Part shown: one piece after another, positions 15,794 through 24,266 of the stretch
How positions within the stretch are numbered: the stretch's first letter is position 1
Layout of the letters: every line of letters starts with the position of its first letter
DNA from: Syntrophopropionicum propionicicum_A
GTDB lineage: Bacteria; Bacillota; Desulfotomaculia; Desulfotomaculales; Pelotomaculaceae
Length of the DNA: 64,000 bases
Assembly (NCBI RefSeq): GCF_048984525.1
Contig: NZ_JBMGJC010000002.1
Span: 124,001 to 188,000, forward strand
Reading direction: 5' to 3'
Notes under the pieces: model-generated
Told to the model about the DNA's origin: nothing
Database searches by the model: none
What the model saw: only the letters and a program-made list of their open reading frames with translations
Program-made: the position numbers and the translations under genes

Positions 15794-16114
15794 TTGTTGC
15801 AGGCTTATAAAGTTCCTTTCTCCACAAAGGGAGAAGAAAGATTGGTTTTTAACCTCGGCTTAAGAGAATGTATGTGCCTTGGGCTTGGGTGCATCCTTGC
15901 TGTAGTGGCAATTAGTATCCCAACGCTCTTTGGGGTCACAATGCCAAGAATTTTATATTTTATCCCACTGGGAATTCCGCCCCTTGCAGCAAGTGCGATT
16001 GTGGCCTTTAAAAATGTAAAGCAATTTGATAATTACGCAAAGTACGACGAAAGCGTAATAAACAATTTTAAATTCAAACACAGGGTTCGTAACTATATCA
16101 TGTATAGGAAATAG
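15794..16114 (+). CDS. PrgI/VirB3-like T4SS membrane protein
   Basis: 106 aa. TTG start 8 nt after AGGAGGT. Begins QAYKVPFSTKGEERLVFNLGLRE, the PrgI pattern ('y.vP.di...e..i..glt.rq'), then two membrane helices. In Gram-positive T4SSs PrgI lies directly before VirB4, as here. Confidence 0.82.
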   Translation: MLQAYKVPFSTKGEERLVFNLGLRECMCLGLGCILAVVAISIPTLFGVTMPRILYFIPLGIPPLAASAIVAFKNVKQFDNYAKYDESVINNFKFKHRVRNYIMYRK

Positions 16115-16127
16115 GAGGTGTTATGAT

Positions 16128-16904
16128 TTGATATTAGGTTTTGCATTGTTTTTTATGCTTCTGCTTATAGCAGGAGGCGTAACGCTATCGATTTTAAGTA
16201 AACCAAAAAAATTCGACAGGGTGGCAAAACAGGAAGATAAATCTGTAGAAGTGAAGGAAGAAGAGAGCGGAAAGACCGCACATATAGAAGATTTGCTTCC
16301 GATAGAATTCATTGAAGACGGTATATATTCAGTGGGCGGCCTCTACTGCGCGATGGGAAAGATCGAGGGGACCAACTTTTCAGTTATGTCTGATCATGAC
16401 CAGGACATCAGGGAGTCCATCTTTATAGATATCTTGAATGAGATCGATTTCCCTGTCCAGTTCGTTACTACCAGCGTTGTCCCAAACACAGGCCGGGCGG
16501 CTCAGGAGATCGCCAAAGAAGCCCAGAAAATGCCGGAAGGTAATTTGCGATGCTATTCAGTGCTTTATGCGGCTGCTCTTGACGATATGCACAAAACAAG
16601 AAAGATCACCAGTCAAAGCTCATGGCTAGTTTTAACCGATGATGGCTCTGACGGCGAACCGGTATTAAGGTTAAAAGAAAAGGTCAATGCCATAGGTTCT
16701 GCGTTGCAGTTAAACGCAGGTATTGTGTTCACCCCACTGCAGTCCACCGAAGAAGCTATGGATGTTTTTGGGCAAATCCTGGATAACAAAAGCCTTGTCA
16801 AGTCATCTAAATACCTGCAAGGTATACAGCCCATTCATCTTTCAGAAAGAGAGGTATGTCAATATATTGAAAACCAAAGGACTAAAACAGAATATGCTGC
16901 CTAA
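16128..16904 (+). CDS. T4SS-associated membrane-anchored protein
   Basis: 258 aa, TTG 8 nt after AGGAGGT (an ATG 5 bases earlier is in another frame and hits a stop after two codons). N-terminal helix GFALFFMLLLIAGGVTLSIL, then a cytosolic part (GLYCAMGKIEGTNFSVMSDHDQ, FPVQFVTTSVVP) resembling the N-terminal region that precedes VirB4/TraC ATPases, probably split off here. Overlaps the 16894 ORF. Confidence 0.65.
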   Translation: MILGFALFFMLLLIAGGVTLSILSKPKKFDRVAKQEDKSVEVKEEESGKTAHIEDLLPIEFIEDGIYSVGGLYCAMGKIEGTNFSVMSDHDQDIRESIFIDILNEIDFPVQFVTTSVVPNTGRAAQEIAKEAQKMPEGNLRCYSVLYAAALDDMHKTRKITSQSSWLVLTDDGSDGEPVLRLKEKVNAIGSALQLNAGIVFTPLQSTEEAMDVFGQILDNKSLVKSSKYLQGIQPIHLSEREVCQYIENQRTKTEYAA

Positions 16905-17037
16905 GAAAGGCATGATACGTCACGGTACGAGCTTTGCCAGCCAAAGAGCCTTGGGTGATATGCCTGTTTTTGTTACAGATCCGGTATCAGAATATAAAAC
17001 CGCCTCGGAGGTGGGTAAATATGCTGAAAAAGTTTAA
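16894..17037 (+). CDS. Small ORF bridging to virB4 (47 aa)
   Basis: ATG inside the end of the preceding gene, stop inside virB4, a typical translational-coupling arrangement. Product starts MLPKKGMIRHGTSFASQRAL and continues GDMPVFVTDPVSEYKTASEV, compositionally protein-like. It may be a conserved small T4SS component or just a coupling ORF. Confidence 0.45.
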   Translation: MLPKKGMIRHGTSFASQRALGDMPVFVTDPVSEYKTASEVGKYAEKV

Positions 17038-18847
17038 GAAGAAACAGGAGCAAAAAACTGAGGTCAATCCTTGTGGCAATATAGCTACAGCCTATCTCCC
17101 GGATCGCATAAAAGAGATGGAAGATCATATAAGGATTAACGATTCCTATTGCAGGATGATGGTCGTTGAGGTTATGCCGGAGCAGATAGTATTCAACTGG
17201 TTCGGCAGAATCACAAACATCCCGGGTGTAGCCCTCTCAGTCTATATTAACCCTTACTCTTACGAGGAAGCCTCCAGAAGAGTGGGTAAACAAATGACTA
17301 TGGTCGGGGCCGAGTTGTTAACGGAGCAGAAAAAAGGAAGCACGAGGCGCCTTGGTGTTCTCAGTGAAAAATATCAATTCTTCCAGCAGCTGCTGACTTC
17401 AATCAGTCTTCATAGAAGCAATATATCCGCAGTGATTGTAACGATAATGATCACTGGAGAAAGTTATAAGGAGATGCACTACAGGTACCGCAGGGTGGTG
17501 GACATCCTCGGCGGCACTAAAGCTATTACGCTGTATAAAAGGCAGATAGACGGGCTTAAATCAATCCTGCCGATGGCAAGAGGTATTCTACCTGAATACC
17601 ATGATGCTACCATCGCCAATGCTGCCTGCCTTTCGCCGCTTATTAGCGAAAATTTCAGCCACCCCTCAGGAATATTCTTTGGAAGCAACCGTACAGGCTC
17701 ACCTGTCTTCTTGGACACATTTATCGGGCAGCCCAGATTGTTTGGCCCGCATATGTTTGTTGTGGGTATGACCCGTTCAGGGAAAAGTTACACTTGCAAG
17801 GGTATTATCTCAAGGACGATGGTACACGGTATACGGACGGTTGTATTAGACCCTGAAGGAGAGTATAAATCACTGGCGGAAGCTCTTGACGGGACATATA
17901 TCAGGTTCCATCCTGGCATGGAGTGCATGTTTAACATCTTTGATGTGGAGCCTGACTATGACTCGCAGTTGAAAAAACATTATAATGACCTGGCCAACAA
18001 GCAGGATGAAATTGCCTCGCTTATCTCCGCCATGGTTGAAATACAAGGCGATGGAAAGCTCTCAGCGGAGGACAGGGCTGTCCTTATGCACGCAGTAAGC
18101 GAAGAATACAAGGCGAGAGGCGTAACCAGCGATCCCGACAGTATTTACGAAATGGGCGGGGTCGAAACCGAAGAAGGAGCTAAGGTGGGTAAATATCATA
18201 AAGAAATGCCCACTATTACAAGCCTGGCTGAAAGGCTCCACACTATGGACGCTGCTAAACTTGCAAGGATACTCGTTCCTTTCCAAAAGGGCGGGCCACA
18301 AGGATATTTTGACGGTCAGACAAAAGAGAAATTTTACGACTCACCGCTTGTAGTGTTCGATATCTCAGCCCTGGAGTCAACATTCGCCAAACTGTATGCC
18401 TCTTATGTTATGGTTTCATGGATATGGGAGAAATTTGTAAAGAAAAACCGCCAAACAAGAAAAAGTGTTATGATTGACGAAGCGTGGAGGTTTATGCGGA
18501 ACAGGGAGACCGCTGAATTCTTGTCAAATATGGCACGCCGGGGTGCTAAATATAACACATCGCTTTTGGTCGCATCGCAATCCTTTTCGGAATTTGCCAG
18601 CGACGAAGGCCGTGTATTGCTAAATCAGTGCGATACAAAGTTTATCTTAAGATTAAAAAAAGAAGAAGCCGATGCCCTTGGTAGGCTTTTTGGTCTTCCG
18701 CAAAACGTGGTTGATCAGGTATCAAAGTTTACGAGAGGGCAGGGCCTTCTGCAAAGCGGAAAGGAGAGCGCAGTAGTCAACTTCAGAGGGTTTGAATTTG
18801 AAGAACACTTCTTGAACTCAAACCCCGAAGCGGTCCTGGTGCGTTAA
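17021..18847 (+). CDS. virB4: VirB4-family T4SS ATPase
   Basis: 608 aa. ATG 17021 follows CGGAGGTGG; longer upstream frames lack a site. N-terminal TraC/CagE-like domain (PDRIKEMEDHIRINDSYCR, WFGRITNIPGVALSVYINP), Walker A GMTRSGKSYTCKG (about residue 248), FDISALES, Walker B SVMIDEAWRFM (about 481), and SLLVASQSFSEF. It powers pilus assembly and substrate transfer at the membrane. Co-directional with PrgI and VirB6-like genes. Confidence 0.93.
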   Translation: MLKKFKKKQEQKTEVNPCGNIATAYLPDRIKEMEDHIRINDSYCRMMVVEVMPEQIVFNWFGRITNIPGVALSVYINPYSYEEASRRVGKQMTMVGAELLTEQKKGSTRRLGVLSEKYQFFQQLLTSISLHRSNISAVIVTIMITGESYKEMHYRYRRVVDILGGTKAITLYKRQIDGLKSILPMARGILPEYHDATIANAACLSPLISENFSHPSGIFFGSNRTGSPVFLDTFIGQPRLFGPHMFVVGMTRSGKSYTCKGIISRTMVHGIRTVVLDPEGEYKSLAEALDGTYIRFHPGMECMFNIFDVEPDYDSQLKKHYNDLANKQDEIASLISAMVEIQGDGKLSAEDRAVLMHAVSEEYKARGVTSDPDSIYEMGGVETEEGAKVGKYHKEMPTITSLAERLHTMDAAKLARILVPFQKGGPQGYFDGQTKEKFYDSPLVVFDISALESTFAKLYASYVMVSWIWEKFVKKNRQTRKSVMIDEAWRFMRNRETAEFLSNMARRGAKYNTSLLVASQSFSEFASDEGRVLLNQCDTKFILRLKKEEADALGRLFGLPQNVVDQVSKFTRGQGLLQSGKESAVVNFRGFEFEEHFLNSNPEAVLVR

Positions 18848-18853
18848 GAAGAT

Positions 18854-19993
18854 ATGAAAAGAAAATATGCTATCTTCTTGCTGCTGTTTTTAGCAATGCT
18901 TTACACGGCTCCACTGGCGGCGGATATTGTTCATTCAGGTTCTGGGGTTGCATGCGCAGCGGGGCAGGCAGAGAACCAGCAGCAAATGGAGCCAGTCGAA
19001 AGGGAAAAGGATTACTACACGATTTTCCCTGAAGAAAGATGGCCCCTTATGATGTTTATTTACAACAGCATATCGGGAGTTGTTGCTGGCCTGTTGGTTA
19101 TAACGATAGTTATATCAGGCTATCGGTATATGGCAGCCTCTGCGAATCCCGGAATAAAAGCGTCATTCAGTGAAGACCTTCAAAGATGTGTTATCGCCAT
19201 GACAATAATTGCGCTGGCTCCATTGTTTATAAAAATATTAATCGGAGTAAACGACAGTTTTGTAAGTTTCTTTGCCCATATTGTTAACGCATCTACGGCA
19301 GAAGCGGTTTTAGAAAATAAAAGCAGTTTATCCCCTGCCGGTATGTTTGAAAAGATTATTGCGTTAATATTCCAGGGCATCACTAACCTTTTTAAATATG
19401 TTCTTGGACTTAACTCTGTAGACACGCTTATCTTCAATGGGCAGGTTGAACTCCTGAAGTCTACCACGAATTTTCAAACCGGCAACGTATTTACTGACTC
19501 TATATTAAACCTTGCGATGGTCGGGTTCATGGTTTATTTTAACGCCCTATATACAATTAGAAAGTACGTTGTTATAGCGTTTTTTGTTGCGATTCCAATA
19601 TTTGCAGGACTGTGGGGATTTTCGGGAAACAAGCGTATTTATGAAATTCCTCTAGCGGAAATAATCCAGACCATATTTGTACAGTCAGCCCATGCCCTTA
19701 CAATGGGAGTGTTTATCATGGTGTTATTTGGAAGAGAAACCGCTATTGTAGATGCTACCCAGATAAACCAGGGCTTGATACATGTAGCCATGTGGGTAGC
19801 CGGTTTGGGGGGAGCTATTTGCACCCTCATAATGGTCAAGCTGGGGTTCAAGATTGTGACAGCCACGGGCGATAATGATATCGCTGAGGCCAAGAGTGGT
19901 TTCGGTAAAGCAATGGTTGGACTCGGCATACTGGGATCGGCGATGTTGATAGCCGGTTATATTTTTCAACTTACCAGTGGTAAGTGGTATTAG
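18854..19993 (+). CDS. VirB6/TrbL-like T4SS channel protein
   Basis: 379 aa. Cleavable-looking N-terminus (MKRKYAIFLLLFLAMLYTAP), then about six membrane helices (SGVVAGLLVITIVISGYRYM, VIAMTIIALAPLFIKILIG, YVVIAFFVAIPIFAGLWGF, VAMWVAGLGGAICTLIMVKLG, GILGSAMLIAGYIF). Polytopic layout right after VirB4 fits VirB6/TrbL/TcpH. Confidence 0.78.
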   Translation: MKRKYAIFLLLFLAMLYTAPLAADIVHSGSGVACAAGQAENQQQMEPVEREKDYYTIFPEERWPLMMFIYNSISGVVAGLLVITIVISGYRYMAASANPGIKASFSEDLQRCVIAMTIIALAPLFIKILIGVNDSFVSFFAHIVNASTAEAVLENKSSLSPAGMFEKIIALIFQGITNLFKYVLGLNSVDTLIFNGQVELLKSTTNFQTGNVFTDSILNLAMVGFMVYFNALYTIRKYVVIAFFVAIPIFAGLWGFSGNKRIYEIPLAEIIQTIFVQSAHALTMGVFIMVLFGRETAIVDATQINQGLIHVAMWVAGLGGAICTLIMVKLGFKIVTATGDNDIAEAKSGFGKAMVGLGILGSAMLIAGYIFQLTSGKWY

Positions 19994-20008
19994 AAAGGGG
20001 GACAGAGA

Positions 20009-21130
20009 ATGGCTACACTTTCAGCATGGAACGTATTCTTTATGTTTATGGTCATACCTCCTGTCTCAAAAGCCATGTCTTCTGTGTTTATGAGCCTGGT
20101 GGCTCGCGCCGGAACGGTAGACGAGGAAAGGCTTGCTTTTGGCGGCATGGCATCTCTTGCCGCCATTGGTGGAGCATTATATGGAACTGCCCGCGGAAGC
20201 AGTAATAAGATAAATAAAGCCGCATCCAATGTCGCAAACGGTGTCACGGGAAACCAGGGCGGCGGAGGCAGCGGAGGTGGCTTAGGAAGAGCCGGTATTG
20301 GTTTAGCTGGAACAACCGCCGGAATGGGTGCTGGTATGGCTGGCTCCAGCGGTGTAGGCGCATTTGCTGCTGATATGGGTGGCTACGAAGGCGGCGATAG
20401 AGAAACCGCGAGGATAGTAAGTGACGCATTGGGCACAGACGCCCCGGAACCAGATACAGGACTTGGCGGTTTGGGAGTTGGCGGAGCGGGAGTTAGCGGA
20501 GCGGGAATTGCCGATTCTGATGCTGGAAGTCCTGGGCTTGGCCTATCTAGTATGGGTGAAAGCGGCGGAGAGGAATATATCTCTGGCGGTATGTACGGAT
20601 CAGAAGCAAGTGGTGCCTCAAGTGGAAGCCCATACGGAGACTACGAAGACGGATACAGAATGACCCCGATCCCGCCATTAAAACAGAGAGAAGGAGCAGA
20701 AAGCGAACCCCCTCAAATCCAGCCGCAGTTAAGCAGTCTTACCGAAAGGGCGGGCGATCAAAGCACGAAAGTGGCAAAAGGAGCAGCGTTTGCCGGCGCC
20801 CTTGCACCAGTAGCTGGTCCGGCCGTAGCTGCTATGTTGGGTGCCACAGGTAAAATGGCCGCAGGTCCGACATTAGCGGCTGGTCATATAGCAAAGAATT
20901 TGTACACAAATACTAGGCAGGCCATGAGGCAAGGAGAAGGTCTCACAAGTGCCATGGGGAACTCAGTTAAAAACCTCACAGGCGCAGGCAGCGTAAGCGA
21001 AGCCAACGCCCGAATTATAGGTTCAATACTTGGCTCCTCGCTTGGTAGCCCAACCAGCCAATGGGTAGGAAATACAGCAGGTAAAGGCGTGAAGAAAGCA
21101 AATGATCTAGTTAATAAGCTCAGAAACTAA
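20009..21130 (+). CDS. Gly-rich TrbL-tail-like T4SS protein
   Basis: 373 aa, ATG with AAAGGGGGAC. N-terminal hydrophobic part (MATLSAWNVFFMFMVIPPVSK, MASLAAIGGALYGTA) followed by a long Gly/Ser/Ala-rich disordered stretch (about residues 80-210) and an Ala/Gly-rich C-terminus. Such tails occur in TrbL/VirB6 proteins, so this may be the detached tail or a partner of the 18854 protein. Last T4SS gene before the R-M island. Confidence 0.65.
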   Translation: MATLSAWNVFFMFMVIPPVSKAMSSVFMSLVARAGTVDEERLAFGGMASLAAIGGALYGTARGSSNKINKAASNVANGVTGNQGGGGSGGGLGRAGIGLAGTTAGMGAGMAGSSGVGAFAADMGGYEGGDRETARIVSDALGTDAPEPDTGLGGLGVGGAGVSGAGIADSDAGSPGLGLSSMGESGGEEYISGGMYGSEASGASSGSPYGDYEDGYRMTPIPPLKQREGAESEPPQIQPQLSSLTERAGDQSTKVAKGAAFAGALAPVAGPAVAAMLGATGKMAAGPTLAAGHIAKNLYTNTRQAMRQGEGLTSAMGNSVKNLTGAGSVSEANARIIGSILGSSLGSPTSQWVGNTAGKGVKKANDLVNKLRN

Positions 21131-21150
21131 CCCCCTTTTAGAGGGTGCGT

Positions 21151-21161
21151 CTTAGGGATTT
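21151..21161 (+). repeat. Left 11-bp inverted repeat of R-M island
   Basis: CTTAGGGATTT, exact reverse complement of 27954-27964. Lies 20 bp after the stop of the T4SS gene. It also overlaps a local GGGATT-TTT-AATCCC hairpin. Confidence 0.55.
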
Positions 21162-21179
21162 TTAATCCCGGAAAAATAT

Positions 21180-21219
21180 CGGCATAGTTTGGTATGTATT
21201 ACCGGCTATGTCGATTTTT
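21180..21219 (+). terminator. Rho-independent terminator
   Basis: CGGCATAG / CTATGTCG stem (one G-U) with an 18-nt loop, followed by ATTTTTCTT. Confidence 0.65.
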
Positions 21220-21229
21220 CTTGTTATGA

Positions 21230-21400
21230 AGTGGATTTAGAAACCGGTGGGTCAAACTCACCAATGCAGTTCCAAACGATTTTGACACGCTGTACGAAGA
21301 TAAACTCATCGAAGCGATTATGAATTTTAAAATGCGGTTGAAGTCTAATCCTGTGACAAATCGGATTGTTTTTCTTTCGAGAAAGGTGCCAGAGATTTGA
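21230..21400 (+). pseudogene. 57-codon gene remnant (C-terminal fragment)
   Basis: Open frame with no start codon upstream, ending in TGA at 21398-21400. The translation (starting SGFRNRWVKLTNAVPNDFD and containing TLYEDKLIEAIMNFKMRLK) has normal protein composition. It lies between the island's left repeat and the first methylase. Parent family not recognised. Confidence 0.4.
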
Positions 21401-21488
21401 CCGCCCCTAAAATTATCCTGATGAGATGAGAAAAAATCTTGATTTTATTCCCGATCAGGAATATAATAGAAGAAAGGGTGATTTATTT

Positions 21489-24266
21489 GTGAATTTCATA
21501 TCAGCACAGCAAGCTGCGGACAAGTGGGGTATTTCAAAAAGACGTGTACAAATTTTATGTGCTGGTCAAAGAATACCCGACGCGGTTCGTATTGGTAATA
21601 TGTGGGTTATCCCCGAGAACGCCCAGAAACCCGCTGACGCCAGGATTAAGGTTTCGGCGACTACGCGAAAACCCACTAGTCCTATAAAGAAGGCCCGAAA
21701 AGCACTGCGGGCTATTTCCTCAACGGCTTACCGGGCAGCACGGATGGACGGAACGCCTCCGTCCGATGCGAAAAAAGCTGTTATGGCTTTGTTTGCGTCT
21801 GAACTGATTGAACACGTTTTGGAAACGCCGTCAGAAAATATGGTAGAGAGAATACACGCCCTTTTCGGGGTTAACGCACAGTTACCGCCGCCGGTCTCGG
21901 CAAATGTCAGAAAGCTGTTCAGCAATTTTCTTCACGAGCATCCTTTCTGTTTTGACGACGCATTGTCGTGGGCATATCAGTATTTAAATAAACTCAGTAA
22001 AGACATGGGCTTGGAAGCCACGCAGTTCTTTACCGAAAAGTATATGATAACCGCCTTGGTAGACCGATGCCATATTGAGAACGGCACAGGCAAAATACTT
22101 GACCCTGCCTGTGGCGGCGGGAACTTCCTGCTGTACGCTTTGGACTACCTTTGCGACAGTTCAAGGCTGCCGACGGAGACCGCTTTGCCCGACTACGTCC
22201 ATACACAAATAAAACGGCTTTACGGATATGAACTCGACCCGACCTTGGCGTTTATCGCAAGCGTGAATTTACGCGTCAAGGCTCTGTCGATTATAAAAGA
22301 ACACGGCTATGCCGTTACCGCTGAGGAGTTTTTTTCAAAAATCCCCGACATTTACTGTTCCGTAAAGGACAATATCGAGGGCGCTCTTGATATCGAGCCA
22401 AGCTCTCACCTTGTTAAAAAAGCGGGTACGGAGCAAACAGACACTTTAGCATCCGTCTTGAGCTCAGCTGAATACATATTCACCAATCCTCCGTTCCAAA
22501 CCGTTAAAGGAATGGATGGAAAGCAAAAGGCGTTCTTAAAGGACAATTTCCCCAACGCGAAATGCGATATGTGCAACGCCTTTATTGAGTTCGTTCTCAG
22601 CGCCTTGGCGGACGACGGCATATGCGGAATGGTTACGCAGAACAGTTGGATGTACCTTGACAGCTTTGAGCAGTTGCGCGTATCGTTGCTAAAGCGGTAC
22701 TCAATGAAGTCCATTATAGAGCTTGGCTCAAATGCCTTTTATGACCTCAGCGGCGAAAAGGCCAATGTCGCTTTGCTTATAGCTCAAAATACACGCCCGA
22801 ATTCTGAAACGTCCATTGCGACCTATTCATTAAAGCACCTCGCCCAAGCCGAGACGGAGCGTCTGCTGTCCTCGGGTAACGGAGTGGGCGGCCACAGGGT
22901 TTTCCTTTGCCAACTCGAGGTACTGAAACAACCCGGCGCCCGGTTCGGAATGTTAGGTACAAGCCGAACTCAGTTTTTGCAAAGCAGCTGTCCCGCTTAT
23001 GGCGAGTATGCGATTCCTATGCAGGGAACGTCAACGGGCGACTCGAAAACCCTTGTCGGCTACTTTTGGGAACATATCGGGGACGCTGATTGGCGTCCTG
23101 TCAGCAAGGGCGGCGGCTATTCACGATGGCTCGGTCTTAACAGCTACTCCGTTAAGTGGGGCAAGGACGGCGAGTTCATAAAGGAAACGCAAGGCTCCGC
23201 AATCAGAAACGCCAAATACTTTAATGAGACACAATTGGTATTCAGCGACACGGGAACGGCGGGTTTAAACGTCAGACTCTTAAGAGAAGGGCAGATCTTT
23301 ATAGCGTCAGGCCCCGGTATACGGGTTGCGCAGGGCGACTATTTGTCGCACATCGCTTTCCTGAACTCCCGTTTCGCCTCATACTTTATCCGTCTGCTTT
23401 CGCCGAAACTAACAATCGCCGCAGGGTACATCGCAAAGATACCCGTCCTTGATGAATTGCTTTCATCAGGAACATTAGCCGAGTTCGCAAGAACCTGCAT
23501 TGAACTGAAAAGGGACAGGCTGTCCAAACGACCGATTTACCTTGAGTACAAACCGCTTACCGACATCGGCGAACCAACCACGTTGGATAAACAGGCTCGG
23601 CGTTGGTTCCTTAAAGATATAGAGGACGAATGGCTGCAACTACGCGCTGAAAAGGAAATTGACAGACTTATACTTGATGCCTTTGATCTTACCGATACCG
23701 ACAGAGAGAACCTCAACGCTCAGGTAGGATGCCACGCGCTCGACATCGGCGGCAGCAAATCGCTGTCTATTAATGAGCTTGACGGAGCCATCAGCGACCT
23801 GCTGTCCGCCAATTGTATGTTGAACAGGACACGGTCGGATAAAAACCATCTCGGCTGTGACGGAGTGTTGGAGTTCCTTGCTCATAAAAACTCTGTTTCT
23901 CCAAACAAGATTTACCGAACGGTATCAAAGAATGTTTTGGGCTTTAAAAAAACACTTGCAAAGTACAAAGACGCGTACATACACAGCGTGGTGCTTTCCG
24001 CTTTGGGGTACTCCACTGAAGCGCTCCCGAGGGAACTTCCTGAGAGTAAGTTGTTGGAGGAAATCTCGCTAAGGTTTCCGAACCTGACAAGCGAGCTTGA
24101 CGTAATTACTGAATGGGTTCAAAGCAGCCTCACGGCATTTCATAAAGCGGCGTTTCTTAACACACCGCTAATTTATTACTCCGCGGAGCATAACGCCGTG
24201 GAATTACCAAGGGGACAGGTATGGGGCAAACAGACAATGCGGTCAGCTTTATTACAAACACACTAA
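21489..24266 (+). CDS. Eco57I-like adenine DNA methylase with N-terminal HTH (M1)
   Basis: About 925 aa from GTG 21489 (AAGGGTG upstream; an ATG at 21426 would add 21 residues). N-terminal helix-turn-helix (FISAQQAADKWGISKRRVQIL), then the methylase: motif I LDPACGGGNFLLYALD (about 204), YGYELDPTLAFIA, motif IV FTNPPFQTVKG (about 333), then a long C-terminal region likely to recognise DNA. No PD-(D/E)xK nuclease motif was identified, so modification alone is expected. Overlaps M2 by 46 bp. Confidence 0.88.
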   Translation: MNFISAQQAADKWGISKRRVQILCAGQRIPDAVRIGNMWVIPENAQKPADARIKVSATTRKPTSPIKKARKALRAISSTAYRAARMDGTPPSDAKKAVMALFASELIEHVLETPSENMVERIHALFGVNAQLPPPVSANVRKLFSNFLHEHPFCFDDALSWAYQYLNKLSKDMGLEATQFFTEKYMITALVDRCHIENGTGKILDPACGGGNFLLYALDYLCDSSRLPTETALPDYVHTQIKRLYGYELDPTLAFIASVNLRVKALSIIKEHGYAVTAEEFFSKIPDIYCSVKDNIEGALDIEPSSHLVKKAGTEQTDTLASVLSSAEYIFTNPPFQTVKGMDGKQKAFLKDNFPNAKCDMCNAFIEFVLSALADDGICGMVTQNSWMYLDSFEQLRVSLLKRYSMKSIIELGSNAFYDLSGEKANVALLIAQNTRPNSETSIATYSLKHLAQAETERLLSSGNGVGGHRVFLCQLEVLKQPGARFGMLGTSRTQFLQSSCPAYGEYAIPMQGTSTGDSKTLVGYFWEHIGDADWRPVSKGGGYSRWLGLNSYSVKWGKDGEFIKETQGSAIRNAKYFNETQLVFSDTGTAGLNVRLLREGQIFIASGPGIRVAQGDYLSHIAFLNSRFASYFIRLLSPKLTIAAGYIAKIPVLDELLSSGTLAEFARTCIELKRDRLSKRPIYLEYKPLTDIGEPTTLDKQARRWFLKDIEDEWLQLRAEKEIDRLILDAFDLTDTDRENLNAQVGCHALDIGGSKSLSINELDGAISDLLSANCMLNRTRSDKNHLGCDGVLEFLAHKNSVSPNKIYRTVSKNVLGFKKTLAKYKDAYIHSVVLSALGYSTEALPRELPESKLLEEISLRFPNLTSELDVITEWVQSSLTAFHKAAFLNTPLIYYSAEHNAVELPRGQVWGKQTMRSALLQTH

